Below, in pieces: positions 14,364 to 22,788 of a stretch of 64,000 nt of DNA; positions within the stretch are counted from its first letter, which is position 1; the number at the start of each line of letters is the position of its first letter. The position numbers and the translations under genes are program-made. This DNA comes from Acidobacteriota bacterium (lineage in GTDB: Bacteria; Acidobacteriota; Vicinamibacteria; Vicinamibacterales; JAKQTR01), in NCBI GenBank assembly GCA_029562975.1, contig JAKQTR010000037.1, forward strand, positions 62,001-126,000, given 5' to 3'. Under the pieces are notes generated by a model. The model was not told where the DNA came from. It did no database searches and saw only the letters and a program-made list of their open reading frames with translations.

Positions 14364-17213
14364 ATGGACGCATCCGGCCCGAAGGCCCTGCCCGGGGCGG
14401 CCCCCGACGGATCGGCCCCCGACGGATCGGCGCGGCTCTGGCACGTTCTGCCAAACCCCGACGTCCTGCAGGCGCTCGACACGAGCATCGCCGCCGGCCT
14501 GGCGAGCGACGAGGCCCGCGCGCGCTTCGAGCGGCACGGCCCCAACGAGCTCGCGGAGCGGGACCGCAAGAGCGCCTGGCGCTCGCTGTGGGAGCAGCTG
14601 AGCGCCACGCTCATCGTCGTGCTGATCGCGGCCGCGGCCATCTCAGCCGCCCTGGGCGACGTGACCGACGCCGTCGCCATCCTCGCCATCGTGGCCCTCA
14701 ACACCGCGCTGGGGCTCGTCCACGAGCAGCGCGCCGAGAAGGCCATGGCGGTCCTCAAGCGCATGGCCGTGCCCGTCGTGCGCGTGCGGCGCGGCGGGGC
14801 GGTGATCGAGCTGCAGGCCCGCGAACTCGTGCCGGGCGACATCGTCCTGCTCGAGGCCGGCAACCTCGTGCCCGCCGACTGCCGCATCGTCGAGTGCGCG
14901 CACCTGCGCGTGGAGGAGGCCGCGCTGACGGGCGAGTCGGCGCCCATCGACAAGGTCGGCAGCGCCCTCGGCGACGCGGAGGCCGCCATCGGCGACCGCC
15001 GGAACATGCTCTACATGGGCACGACGATCACGTACGGGCGCGGCGTCGCCGCCGTCGTGGCCACCGGCATGGCCACCGAGCTCGGCCGCATCGCCGATCT
15101 CATCCAGGCCGTCCGGCGCGACAGCACGCCGCTCCAGAAGCGCCTCGACCGCCTCGGGCGCGTCCTCGCGGTCATCGCCCTCGTCCTGGTCGCCGTCATC
15201 TTCGCCGAGGGAATGCTGACGGGCGAGGACCTGAAGACGATGTTCCTCACGGCCGTGAGCATGGCCGTCGCGGCCGTGCCCGAGGGCCTGCCGGCCGTCG
15301 TGACCATCGCCCTGGCCCTCGGGGCGCAGCGGATGCTGAAGCGCAACGCCCTCATCCGCAAGCTGCCGGCCGTCGAGGCGCTCGGCTCGGTGACGGTGAT
15401 CTGCTCGGACAAGACCGGCACGCTCACCGAGAACCGCATGACCGTCACGGTGCTCGACGTCGCCGGCGAGCGGCTGGACGTCGTCGAGGCGCTGCACGCC
15501 GCCGGGCCGTCGGTGGACATCGAGCCGGGGCCGCCGGGCGTGCCGGGGGGCCGCGAGTCGCTGGCGATGCTCCTGGCGGGCGCCGCGCTGTGCAACGACG
15601 CGGTGCTGGCGGCGCAGGACGACCAGCCGGGGCGCTACCACACGATCGGCGACCCGACGGAAGGCGCGCTGGTGGTGGCGGCCGCGAAGTTCCGCCTGCG
15701 CAAGCCCGACCTCGACCTGCGCTTCCCGCGCGTGGCGGAGGCGCCGTTCGACTCGGACCGCAAGCGGATGACGACGGTGCACGAGATGCCGGCGGCGCCG
15801 CCGTCCGCCGCCCGCAGCCTCGACTGGCTGTGGGGCCAGGAGCCGCCGCCCGCGCCGAGCCGCTACGTCGCGGTGACCAAGGGCGCCGTCGAGCCGCTGG
15901 TGCAGATCTCCACGCGGGTCTGGGCCGACGGCCGGCCCCAGCCGATGGACGACGAGTGGCGCGCGCGCATCCGGACCGCGCACGATCGCCTCGCCGACGA
16001 CGGCGCGCGCGTGCTCGGGCTGGCCTTCCGCCTCCTCGGCGACCTGCCGGCAGGCGGCGCGCCCGCCCTCGAGCAGGACCTCGTCTTCGTCGGCCTGATC
16101 GGCATGAGCGATCCGCCGCGCCCCGAGGTGAAGAACGCGGTGGCAACATGCCGGCAGGCGGGAATCCGGCCGGTGATGATCACCGGGGACCACCCGCTGA
16201 CGGCGAAGTACGTGGCCCGGCAGCTCGGCATCGGCGACGAGGACGCGCGGGTCGTGCTCGGCCAGGACCTGCAGCGCCTCTCCGACGACGAGCTGCGGCG
16301 CATGGTGGACGGCGCCGCCGTCTACGCGCGCGTGTCGCCCGAGCACAAGCTGCGCGTCGTCCAGGCGCTGCAGGCCAACGGCGGCGTCGTCGCGATGACG
16401 GGCGACGGCGTGAACGACGCGCCGGCCCTGCGGCGCGCCGACATCGGCGTGGCGATGGGCATCACGGGGACGGAGGTGTCGAAGGAGGCGGCCGACATGG
16501 TCCTCCGGGACGACAACTTCGCCACCATCGTCGCGGCGGTGGAGGAAGGCCGGGTCATCTACGACAACATCCGCAAGTTCATCCGCTACCTGCTGAGCAG
16601 CAACTCGGGCGAGCTGTGGGTGATGCTGATCGCGCCGTTCGTCGGCCTGCCGCTCCCCCTGCTGCCGCTGCAGATCCTGTGGATCAACCTCGTGACCGAC
16701 GGCCTGCCCGCGCTGGCGCTGAGCGTCGAGCCGCCCGAGCGCCACGCGATGCAGCGCCCGCCGATCCCGCCGACGGAGAGCATCCTCGGCCGGGGCCTGC
16801 TGTGGCAGGTGATCTGGGGAGGGCTGGTGCTGGGCCTCACCCCGCTCCTCATGGGCTACTACTACCACGGCATCGGCCACGAGGGCTGGCGGACGATGGT
16901 GTTCACGACGCTGACGCTGTCGCAGCTGGTGCTCGTGCTGTCGCTGCGATCCGAGCGCGACTCGTTCTTCACGATCGGCGCCTTCTCGAACGCGCCGCTG
17001 CTCGCCATCGTCGGGCTGACCTTCGCGCTCCAGATGATGGTGACCTACGCGCCGTTCTGGCAGCGCGTGCTGAAGACGCACGCGCTGACGGCCGAGGAGC
17101 TGGGCGTCAGCCTCGCGATGGCGACGGTGCCCTTCGCCGCCGACGAGGCGCGGAAGTGGGTGCGGCGCGCGCGAAGGGCCAACGAGGGCGGCGGAGCCGA
17201 CGCGTCGCCATGA
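14364..17213 (+). CDS. P-type cation-transporting ATPase, type IIA (Ca2+-like)
   Basis: 949 residues from ATG 14364 (TGGAG upstream). Domains in order: cation ATPase N domain with [15 protein letters not shown]1-2; actuator domain with LTGES (188-192); TM3-4 with PEGLP (306-310), the type II ion-site motif; phosphorylation site DKTGTLT with Asp 349; N domain with [19 protein letters not shown] hinge; C-terminal six-helix domain. PEGLP plus overall length fit SERCA/PMR1-like calcium pumps, but Mn2+ or Na+/K+ subtypes cannot be excluded. Divergent from the stress protein gene; the esterase gene begins 13 bp after its stop. Confidence 0.92.
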   Translation: MDASGPKALPGAAPDGSAPDGSARLWHVLPNPDVLQALDTSIAAGLASDEARARFERHGPNELAERDRKSAWRSLWEQLSATLIVVLIAAAAISAALGDVTDAVAILAIVALNTALGLVHEQRAEKAMAVLKRMAVPVVRVRRGGAVIELQARELVPGDIVLLEAGNLVPADCRIVECAHLRVEEAALTGESAPIDKVGSALGDAEAAIGDRRNMLYMGTTITYGRGVAAVVATGMATELGRIADLIQAVRRDSTPLQKRLDRLGRVLAVIALVLVAVIFAEGMLTGEDLKTMFLTAVSMAVAAVPEGLPAVVTIALALGAQRMLKRNALIRKLPAVEALGSVTVICSDKTGTLTENRMTVTVLDVAGERLDVVEALHAAGPSVDIEPGPPGVPGGRESLAMLLAGAALCNDAVLAAQDDQPGRYHTIGDPTEGALVVAAAKFRLRKPDLDLRFPRVAEAPFDSDRKRMTTVHEMPAAPPSAARSLDWLWGQEPPPAPSRYVAVTKGAVEPLVQISTRVWADGRPQPMDDEWRARIRTAHDRLADDGARVLGLAFRLLGDLPAGGAPALEQDLVFVGLIGMSDPPRPEVKNAVATCRQAGIRPVMITGDHPLTAKYVARQLGIGDEDARVVLGQDLQRLSDDELRRMVDGAAVYARVSPEHKLRVVQALQANGGVVAMTGDGVNDAPALRRADIGVAMGITGTEVSKEAADMVLRDDNFATIVAAVEEGRVIYDNIRKFIRYLLSSNSGELWVMLIAPFVGLPLPLLPLQILWINLVTDGLPALALSVEPPERHAMQRPPIPPTESILGRGLLWQVIWGGLVLGLTPLLMGYYYHGIGHEGWRTMVFTTLTLSQLVLVLSLRSERDSFFTIGAFSNAPLLAIVGLTFALQMMVTYAPFWQRVLKTHALTAEELGVSLAMATVPFAADEARKWVRRARRANEGGGADASP

Positions 17214-17226
17214 GGTGGTAACAGGG

Positions 17227-17955
17227 ATGCGCACCGAGTATCACCGCTGGTACTCCGGCCGGGTCGGCCGGGAGATGGGGCTGGTCGTCTACGGCCACTG
17301 GGGCCCGCCGATGCTGGTGTTTCCGACCAGCGGCGGCGACGAGTGGGAGATGGAGCGCCAGGGCATGGTGGCGGCGCTGGCCGACTTCATCGATCCCGGC
17401 CGGGTGAAGGTGTTCACCATCGACGCCAACAGCCGCGACAGCTTCTACAACCGCGGCGCGCACCCGTTCCACCGGAGTTACATGCAGGCGCAGTACGACG
17501 CCTACGTCCGCGAGGAGGTCGTGCCCTTCATCCGGCGGAGCTGCCAGTCGGACGACATCGCCATCACGACGGCGGGAGCGTCGCTCGGCGCCTACCATGC
17601 CGCCAACACCCTGTTCAAACACCCGGACGCCGTCAGGCGCTGCTACGCGCTGTCGGGCGTGTACGACCTGAAGCGCTTCATGGACGGCATGTACGACGAC
17701 AACTTCTACTTCAACAACCCCGTGGACTACATGTCGAACCTCGACGACCCGCGCCTGCGGGAGTGGCTGGGCGGATGCGACATCCACCTCGCGACGGGGC
17801 ACGGGCCGTGGGAGGACAAGGGGCCGACCTACCGCATGGCGGAGGTGCTGAGGACGAAGGGCATCCCGCATTCCCTCGACGACTGGGGCGGCATGGGCGG
17901 CCACGACTGGCCGTTCTGGAAGCACCAGATGCGCACGTACCTGTCCGCCTGGTGA
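17227..17955 (+). CDS. Alpha/beta-hydrolase esterase (COG4947-like)
   Basis: 242 residues from ATG 17227, preceded by GAGGTGG; an in-frame GTG at 17215 is possible. Starts MRTEYHRWYSGRVGREMGL. It has MLVFPTSGGDEWEME, the nucleophile elbow TTAGASLGAYHA, and an Asp/His-rich C-terminus with GGHDWPFWK (likely catalytic His). No signal peptide, so cytosolic. It belongs to a small esterase group whose genes are often near ATP-grasp/GCS2 ligase clusters. Here it faces that cluster tail-to-tail, 33 bp away, so it may process the same product; that link is inference. Confidence 0.8.
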   Translation: MRTEYHRWYSGRVGREMGLVVYGHWGPPMLVFPTSGGDEWEMERQGMVAALADFIDPGRVKVFTIDANSRDSFYNRGAHPFHRSYMQAQYDAYVREEVVPFIRRSCQSDDIAITTAGASLGAYHAANTLFKHPDAVRRCYALSGVYDLKRFMDGMYDDNFYFNNPVDYMSNLDDPRLREWLGGCDIHLATGHGPWEDKGPTYRMAEVLRTKGIPHSLDDWGGMGGHDWPFWKHQMRTYLSAW

Positions 17956-17963
17956 AGCAGGCC

Positions 17964-17990
17964 GACAGGGAGGGGCCGGGCCCCTCTGTC
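17964..17990. terminator. GC-rich hairpin between convergent genes (possible bidirectional terminator)
   Basis: GACAG(GG)AGGGGCC, one base, GGCCCCTCTGTC: 12 base pairs with a 2-nt bulge and a 1-nt loop centre. It lies exactly between the esterase stop and the GATase stop. There is no U run, so factor-independent termination is uncertain. Confidence 0.45.
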
Positions 17991-19137
17991 ACGAAATCCG
18001 GCCGATAACAGAATCGTGCGCCGGGCCGATTCGTGCACGTAAATCGTCCCGACCCCTTCTGAGGGCGAGCGTGTGCAGGTGGAAGCGCAGCGGACCCATG
18101 AAGGTGTAGCGCGACGTCAGGTGCAGCAGGCCATCGCCGCGCTCGTCGGCCACGGGCTCGGTCAATCCGGCGCGGCGCTCCTCGTACCACTCGCGCGACA
18201 CGGCGCCGCGGGCGTACTCCTTCTCCAGCGTCACGAGCAGCCGCGGCCGGTTCACGATCTCGGGATGGTGGTTGACGCCCAGGATGCGCGGCATCACCCC
18301 GCCCTCGTCCCTCGCCGCCTCCAGCATCGTCAGCGCACGGCCCCCCGGCCCGCCCTCGGCCGCGGATTGATCGCCCGACCCGCTTTCGTCCGCCGCCTCG
18401 TGGCTGAGGGCGGCGACGCCCGCGGGCCGCTCCGCGCGCGGCACGAGGTCGTAGAGGCGGCTGTCGAGGACGTAGTGCCGCCGGCCGTCCGGCAGCTCCT
18501 TCGAGAACGCCGAGAACCACGGGTGGGCCAGGGCCTCGCCGCTCAGCACGTTCTCGACGATGCCGGCGCTCTTGCCGCCCTTCGCCGGGCCGCGCAGGAC
18601 GGCGTCGGCGACGCCGAGCCACCGGCACATCACGCCGAAGGTGTGGCACACGGCCAGCAGGGCCGCCGAGCGGGAGGCGCGGATGGCGTCGAACAGCGCG
18701 AACACCCGCGGCTCCCAGGACGGATCCTCGACGACGCCCTGCGATCCGTCGGAGCGGCCGTCGTTCATGCGCGGATCGAGGTGGCCGGGACCGCCCGTCC
18801 CGATGTACAGCTGGTGGCGGTCGCCGGGCGGCTCCGGCACCACGCCGCCGCCGCGGACGTCGTAGGACAGGGCGCGGAACCCGATGCCGGCCTCGGCCAG
18901 CGGCCCGGCGAGGTCGCACAGCGCGTTCTGCATGGCCTGGAGGATGGCGCCGTGCCCGAGGTTGGGCCAGCCGCAGTGCATGTCGAGCACGGCGACGTCG
19001 ATGAACGCGGGATCGGCCGGCGGCAGGTCGCCGGCCCGGCCGACGCGCACGACATCGAAGATCGGCGGCGCGGCCGGGCAGCCCGACAGGCAGGCCCCGG
19101 GGCCGAAGCGCTGGCGGTGGCGGCAATCGAAGGGCAT
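17989..19137 (-). CDS. Class I glutamine amidotransferase-like protein of the amidoligase cluster
   Basis: 382 residues from ATG 19137. N-terminal region has closely spaced cysteines (C5, C16, C20), then a triad-type GATase domain: CHTFGVM with nucleophile Cys about 164, and GVNHHPEIV supplying His and Glu. Members hydrolyse glutamine and pass ammonia to a partner ligase, or act as gamma-glutamyl hydrolases. The start is 17 bp after the cp-ATP-grasp stop, so it is the last gene of that operon. The final ~20 residues (from about GRDDLRARIG) are encoded by a REP-like repeat, replacing the original end. Its partner and substrate are not known. Confidence 0.8.
   Translation of the reverse strand: MPFDCRHRQRFGPGACLSGCPAAPPIFDVVRVGRAGDLPPADPAFIDVAVLDMHCGWPNLGHGAILQAMQNALCDLAGPLAEAGIGFRALSYDVRGGGVVPEPPGDRHQLYIGTGGPGHLDPRMNDGRSDGSQGVVEDPSWEPRVFALFDAIRASRSAALLAVCHTFGVMCRWLGVADAVLRGPAKGGKSAGIVENVLSGEALAHPWFSAFSKELPDGRRHYVLDSRLYDLVPRAERPAGVAALSHEAADESGSGDQSAAEGGPGGRALTMLEAARDEGGVMPRILGVNHHPEIVNRPRLLVTLEKEYARGAVSREWYEERRAGLTEPVADERGDGLLHLTSRYTFMGPLRFHLHTLALRRGRDDLRARIGPAHDSVIGRIS
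18001..18060. repeat. REP-type repeat inside the 3' end of the GATase gene
   Basis: AAATCGTCCCGACCCCTT (18041-18058) is the reverse complement of the GGGGTCGGGACG-T-run head found at 2356-2375 and 44077. An internal inverted pair GAATCGTGCGCCGGG / GCCGATTCGTGC (18011-18036) forms a hairpin. It codes for the C-terminal tail of the GATase. Confidence 0.5.
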
Positions 19138-19154
19138 GAGCGGGCGCGGGCGGC

Positions 19155-20513
19155 TCAGGGCGCCTGCGGGCGGGGCCGCACGAAGTAGGCGGGCACCTGG
19201 CCGCCGCCCGACGTGACGTTCGCGAGGCCGGTGGCGCTCAGCCGCGTCAGGAACCCCGCGAGCTTCCCGCGGAACAGATACGGCGCCATGTCCACGAGCA
19301 TGTCCGCCAGCACGGCGCCCCGGCCGTCCCGGAACCAGGGAAAGACCTCGCGCCTCACGGCGATCTTCTCCTGCACGACCCACGATCCGGCCGGCGCGGC
19401 GAGGGCCGCCTGGATCGCGGCGTCCCACCGCGTGTCGTCCAGCTCCCAGCCGAGCGTGACGCCGGCGCCGCCGTAGTCGTCGTTCGGCTTCAGCACGAGA
19501 TCCTCGCGGTGGCGGCGCGCCCACGGCAGCAGGTCGATCTCCTCCCCGCCCTTCGTCGTCCGCCCCTCGGCGACGGCGCGCGTCCACGGGACGTGCCGCG
19601 CGATGATCGCCCGCTCGGCGCCGGTGAACAGTCGCGCGAACGCCGGGTCGGTGAGGACGGCGAAGAACGCCTTCTTGTGGGGGATCTTGCAGCGGAACGA
19701 GTTGGCCATGCAGACGGCGCGCGCCTCGCACGCGCGCACGAGCGCCTCGCACGCGGCCGGCCGGGCCGTGACGTCGTTGACGAGCACGCGCCGGTAGACG
19801 AGGTCGATCCTCCGCCCCGCCCCGCGCAGCTGGCGGCCGTCGAACTCGAGCTCCTCGGGCGGGCAGATGACGGTCGGCGCGCCCAGCGCGGTGAAGCGCT
19901 CCTGCAGGATCTCGAATTCGCTCCACGTCGGCACGTCGCGCCAGTCGACGATGGCGATGGTCGGCGGGCTGGCCCTGCCGCCCCAGTCGCGGTAGGACGC
20001 CAGCAGCGCGTCGAGCATCGCGGCCGTCAGCCCGTACGCGCGCGCCTCGTAGCGCTCGCGGAAGCGCGCCATGACCGGCAGCGCGTCGAACACGGCGGCC
20101 AGCCGCTCCGCGTAGCCGAACCCCGCGGGCGACTCGGCGTTGTACTCCGCGGCCTGCAGCGACTCCGGCAGGAGGAACGCGTCCACGCGCGACGCGGTGC
20201 TCGACACCGCGTAGCCGGGCTCGATCGCCAGCAGCCGCCGCTCGTCCTCCCGGATGCCCACCGCCTCGACGAGCGACGCATCGGCCATCGCCGCCTGGAC
20301 GACGCGCTCGCCCACGGCGGCGAGCGTCTCGGCGAACTCGCGCACGCGCCGCTCGTCCTCGGCGGTGACGAAGATCGGGCGCAGGAACGGGCAGTGGACG
20401 CGGTCCCCGAACGTCAGCCGCTCCGCCCGCAGCCGCGCCGACAGGACCTCGAAGGCCCCGGCGGACAGCTCCTCCGGCTTCAGCAGCCCGTGCCACGCGT
20501 CGATGGGATTCAC
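19155..20513 (-). CDS. Circularly permuted ATP-grasp ligase
   Basis: 452 residues from GTG 20513, which overlaps the upstream stop as GTGA. N-terminal VNPIDAWHGLLKPEEL. Central region with LQAAEYNAESPAGFGYAERL and IAIVDWRDVPTWSEFEIL. C-terminal nucleotide-binding part LVLKPNDDYGGAGVTLGW then WVVQEKIAVRREVFPW. The order of segments (substrate part first, Lys/Gly loop late) fits circularly permuted or glutathionylspermidine-synthase-like ATP-grasp enzymes that form amide bonds through acyl phosphates. Substrates unknown. Coupled to the ATP-grasp gene before it. Confidence 0.8.
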   Translation of the reverse strand: MNPIDAWHGLLKPEELSAGAFEVLSARLRAERLTFGDRVHCPFLRPIFVTAEDERRVREFAETLAAVGERVVQAAMADASLVEAVGIREDERRLLAIEPGYAVSSTASRVDAFLLPESLQAAEYNAESPAGFGYAERLAAVFDALPVMARFRERYEARAYGLTAAMLDALLASYRDWGGRASPPTIAIVDWRDVPTWSEFEILQERFTALGAPTVICPPEELEFDGRQLRGAGRRIDLVYRRVLVNDVTARPAACEALVRACEARAVCMANSFRCKIPHKKAFFAVLTDPAFARLFTGAERAIIARHVPWTRAVAEGRTTKGGEEIDLLPWARRHREDLVLKPNDDYGGAGVTLGWELDDTRWDAAIQAALAAPAGSWVVQEKIAVRREVFPWFRDGRGAVLADMLVDMAPYLFRGKLAGFLTRLSATGLANVTSGGGQVPAYFVRPRPQAP

Positions 20514-21445
20514 TTCAGCCCCACCATCGCCTTCCAGTTCGGCGACGTCATCGACGCCTCGCCCCGGAGCGCGCGGTCGATCGCCAGGCGCGCCATCTTC
20601 TCGACGGCCATGTCGAAGTAGAACGGGGTGATGCGGTCGCGCTCGAAGTCGGGCGCGGGGTTCAGGAAGTCGATGGCGTACGGCACGCCGTCCTTGATGG
20701 CGAACTCCACGGTGTTCATCTCGTAGCCGAGCGCCGCGTTGATCGTCTGCGCGTCGCGCACCACGCGCTCGCCCACCTCCTTCGACAGGTAGTCGGGGTC
20801 CACGAGGTAGCGCCGCTCGTGCGGATCGTAGGCGACGGGCACGATGTCGGTCTTGCCGAAGGTGAAGCAGCGCACGTACTGGTCGAAGTCGATGAACTCC
20901 TGCAGCGTCATGCAGTAGGGCGCCGTGCCGTCGTAGGCGGCCCACAGCTCCTCCTTGCTGGAGACCTTGTAGACGTGCTTCCAGCCGCCGCCGGAGAAGG
21001 GCTTCAGGATGGCCGGCAGCCCTACGAACTCGAGCATGGCGTCCCAGTCGAGCGGGTACTCGAGGTTGCGCAGCGACTCGGTCTGGATGTCCACGTCCCA
21101 GGGGTACCCCTTCTGCGGCAGCAGGATGGTCCTGGGGATGGCGACGCCGAGCCGGGCGGCCACGGCGTAGTTGAAGAACTTGTCGTCGGCGGACCACCAG
21201 AACGGGTTGTTGATGACGTAGGCCCCGCCGAGCACCGCGTGCTTCAGGTACCCGCGGTAGTAGTCCACCTCGTGCGAGATGCGGTCCACGATCACGCGGT
21301 ACCGCGGCGCCTCGCCCATGTAGGTGCCGCCGAGCCTGACCAGCTCGCCGACGATGCCGTGCTCGGCGCCCAGCTCGGTGACCTTCGCGATGAACGCCGG
21401 CGGGAACGAATACTCGCGGCCGCACAGCAATCCCACTCGCATCAT
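20510..21445 (-). CDS. RimK-like ATP-grasp ligase
   Basis: 311 residues from ATG 21445 (a second ATG follows directly). MMRVGLLCGREYSFPPAFI pre-ATP-grasp domain, then LGVAIPRTILLPQKGYPW, the flexible lysine loop AILKPFSGGGWKHVYKV, TLQEFIDFDQYVRCFTFG, and metal-binding EMNTVEFAIKDGVPYAIDFLN. Standard ATP-grasp order, about the size of D-Ala-D-Ala ligase or RimK relatives. Together with the permuted ATP-grasp, the GCS2 ligase and the GATase it would allow several amide bonds to be built. Stop overlaps the next start by 4 nt. Confidence 0.85.
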   Translation of the reverse strand: MMRVGLLCGREYSFPPAFIAKVTELGAEHGIVGELVRLGGTYMGEAPRYRVIVDRISHEVDYYRGYLKHAVLGGAYVINNPFWWSADDKFFNYAVAARLGVAIPRTILLPQKGYPWDVDIQTESLRNLEYPLDWDAMLEFVGLPAILKPFSGGGWKHVYKVSSKEELWAAYDGTAPYCMTLQEFIDFDQYVRCFTFGKTDIVPVAYDPHERRYLVDPDYLSKEVGERVVRDAQTINAALGYEMNTVEFAIKDGVPYAIDFLNPAPDFERDRITPFYFDMAVEKMARLAIDRALRGEASMTSPNWKAMVGLK

Positions 21446-21504
21446 GGCTCTACCCCTGTCCGACCGGCGCCCGGCGCCCGGTCCCTGTCCCCCCGCCTCG
21501 CCCG

Positions 21505-21549
21505 CCCCACGCGGGTGGCCGGAGCGCTTTCCATGTGCCCGCAGGCGAG
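21505..21549 (+). repeat. 45-bp dispersed repeat, copy 2
   Basis: Matches 7214-7258, with GCGCTTTCCA and CCCGCAGGC as the invariant blocks. It lies in the 173-bp gap between the GCS2 and ATP-grasp genes, so that transcript carries it internally. The remainder of the gap is short CCGGCGCCCGG-type tandem sequence. Confidence 0.5.
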
Positions 21550-21618
21550 CCGCCGTCGGTTCTGCCGAGGACGCATGGAAACGTCCCGGACAGGACCCGC
21601 TCGCGGGCGGGCGGCTGC

Positions 21619-22713
21619 CTAGCCCCTCGTCTCCTCCACCACGTGCCGCACGACCGCCCGCAGGTCCTTCGTCTCGCGGTAGACCCGAAGCTGCCGATCC
21701 GCGCTCGTGCCGTCGCGCAGGATGTCGAGGATGCCGGCCACGTGCCGCCGGCTCCCCAGCTCGTCGACCACGTCGTCGACCAGCTCGAGCAGCTCCAGGG
21801 CGAGCCGGCGCATCGGCACCTCGGCGCGCTTCCCCCAGTCGATCAGGTTGCCGTCGATCCCGTACCGCGCCGCGCGCCACTTGTTCTCCTGGATGAGGAG
21901 CGGGCGGTACTCGCGGAAGCCCATGTTCTGCGCGCGCAGCTTGTACAGCTTGTAGACGATGGCCTGGATGAGCGACGCGATGGCCACCGTCTCGCCCGGG
22001 CGCGTCGGCACGTCGCACACGCGGAACTCCAGCGTCCCGAAGTGCGGGTGCGGGCGGATGTCCCACCAGATCTTCTTGCCGTTGTCGATGCACTTCAGGT
22101 CGACGAGCGCCTGCACGTAGTCCTCGAACTCGCCCCACGACTCGAAGTGCTCGGGCACGCCCGTGCGCGGGAACCGGCGGAAGACGGTCGTGCGGTACGA
22201 CTTGAGGCCGGTCTCGCGCCCCATCCAGAACGGCGAGCTCGTCGAGAGCGCCAGCAGGTGCGGCAGGAAGTACCGCGCCATGTTCATGACGTCGATGGCC
22301 GTCTGCCGGTCGGGCACGCCGACGTGGACGTGCAGGCCGAAGATGAGGAGCGACCGCGCCAGCATCTGCAGCTCCTCGACGATGTGCGCGTAGCGGTCGC
22401 CGGAGGAGATGTCCTGGTCCACCCAGTGCGAGAAGGCGTGCGTGCCGGCGGCCGCGATGGCGAGGCCCCGGGACTCGGCGGCGGACGTCAGCTCCCGGCG
22501 GATGTGCCGCACCTGCGCCTCGAGCTCGCTGGCGTTGGCGCACACGGTCGTGCCGACCTCGACGATCGACTGGTGCAGCTCGGGCCTGATCCGCTCCCCG
22601 AGAGCGGTCGCGCCGGGCTCTAGGAGCTGCGCGACGTGCGAGCGCAGCTCCCACGTCGCGGGATCGACGATCTGGAACTCCTCCTCGACGCCAACGGTGA
22701 ATCGGTGCGGCAT
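21619..22713 (-). CDS. Carboxylate-amine ligase (GCS2 / YbdK family)
   Basis: 364 residues, ATG 22713 with GGGAG upstream. GCS2 landmarks: FTVGVEEEFQIVDPATWEL (metal/ATP site), RPELHQSIVEVGT, GLHVHVGVPDRQTAI, and WWDIRPHPHFGTLEFRVCDVP. The family makes gamma-glutamyl or other amide bonds with weak glutamate-cysteine ligase activity in E. coli YbdK; physiological substrates are usually unknown. First ligase gene of the four-gene amidoligase run, starting 75 bp after the lyase stop. Confidence 0.92.
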   Translation of the reverse strand: MPHRFTVGVEEEFQIVDPATWELRSHVAQLLEPGATALGERIRPELHQSIVEVGTTVCANASELEAQVRHIRRELTSAAESRGLAIAAAGTHAFSHWVDQDISSGDRYAHIVEELQMLARSLLIFGLHVHVGVPDRQTAIDVMNMARYFLPHLLALSTSSPFWMGRETGLKSYRTTVFRRFPRTGVPEHFESWGEFEDYVQALVDLKCIDNGKKIWWDIRPHPHFGTLEFRVCDVPTRPGETVAIASLIQAIVYKLYKLRAQNMGFREYRPLLIQENKWRAARYGIDGNLIDWGKRAEVPMRRLALELLELVDDVVDELGSRRHVAGILDILRDGTSADRQLRVYRETKDLRAVVRHVVEETRG

Positions 22714-22788
22714 GGCCCCTGGCTCCCCGCCGCGCGCCCGGCGCGCGGCGGAGACTCCATCATACCGGAGCGCGGGCGGCCGGCGCCC

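Noticed and set aside
14643-17234. Long minus-strand frame (863 codons) opposite the P-type ATPase
   Set aside because: Translation is Arg/His/Asp-rich composition noise typical of high-GC antisense; the plus strand holds every P-type ATPase motif.
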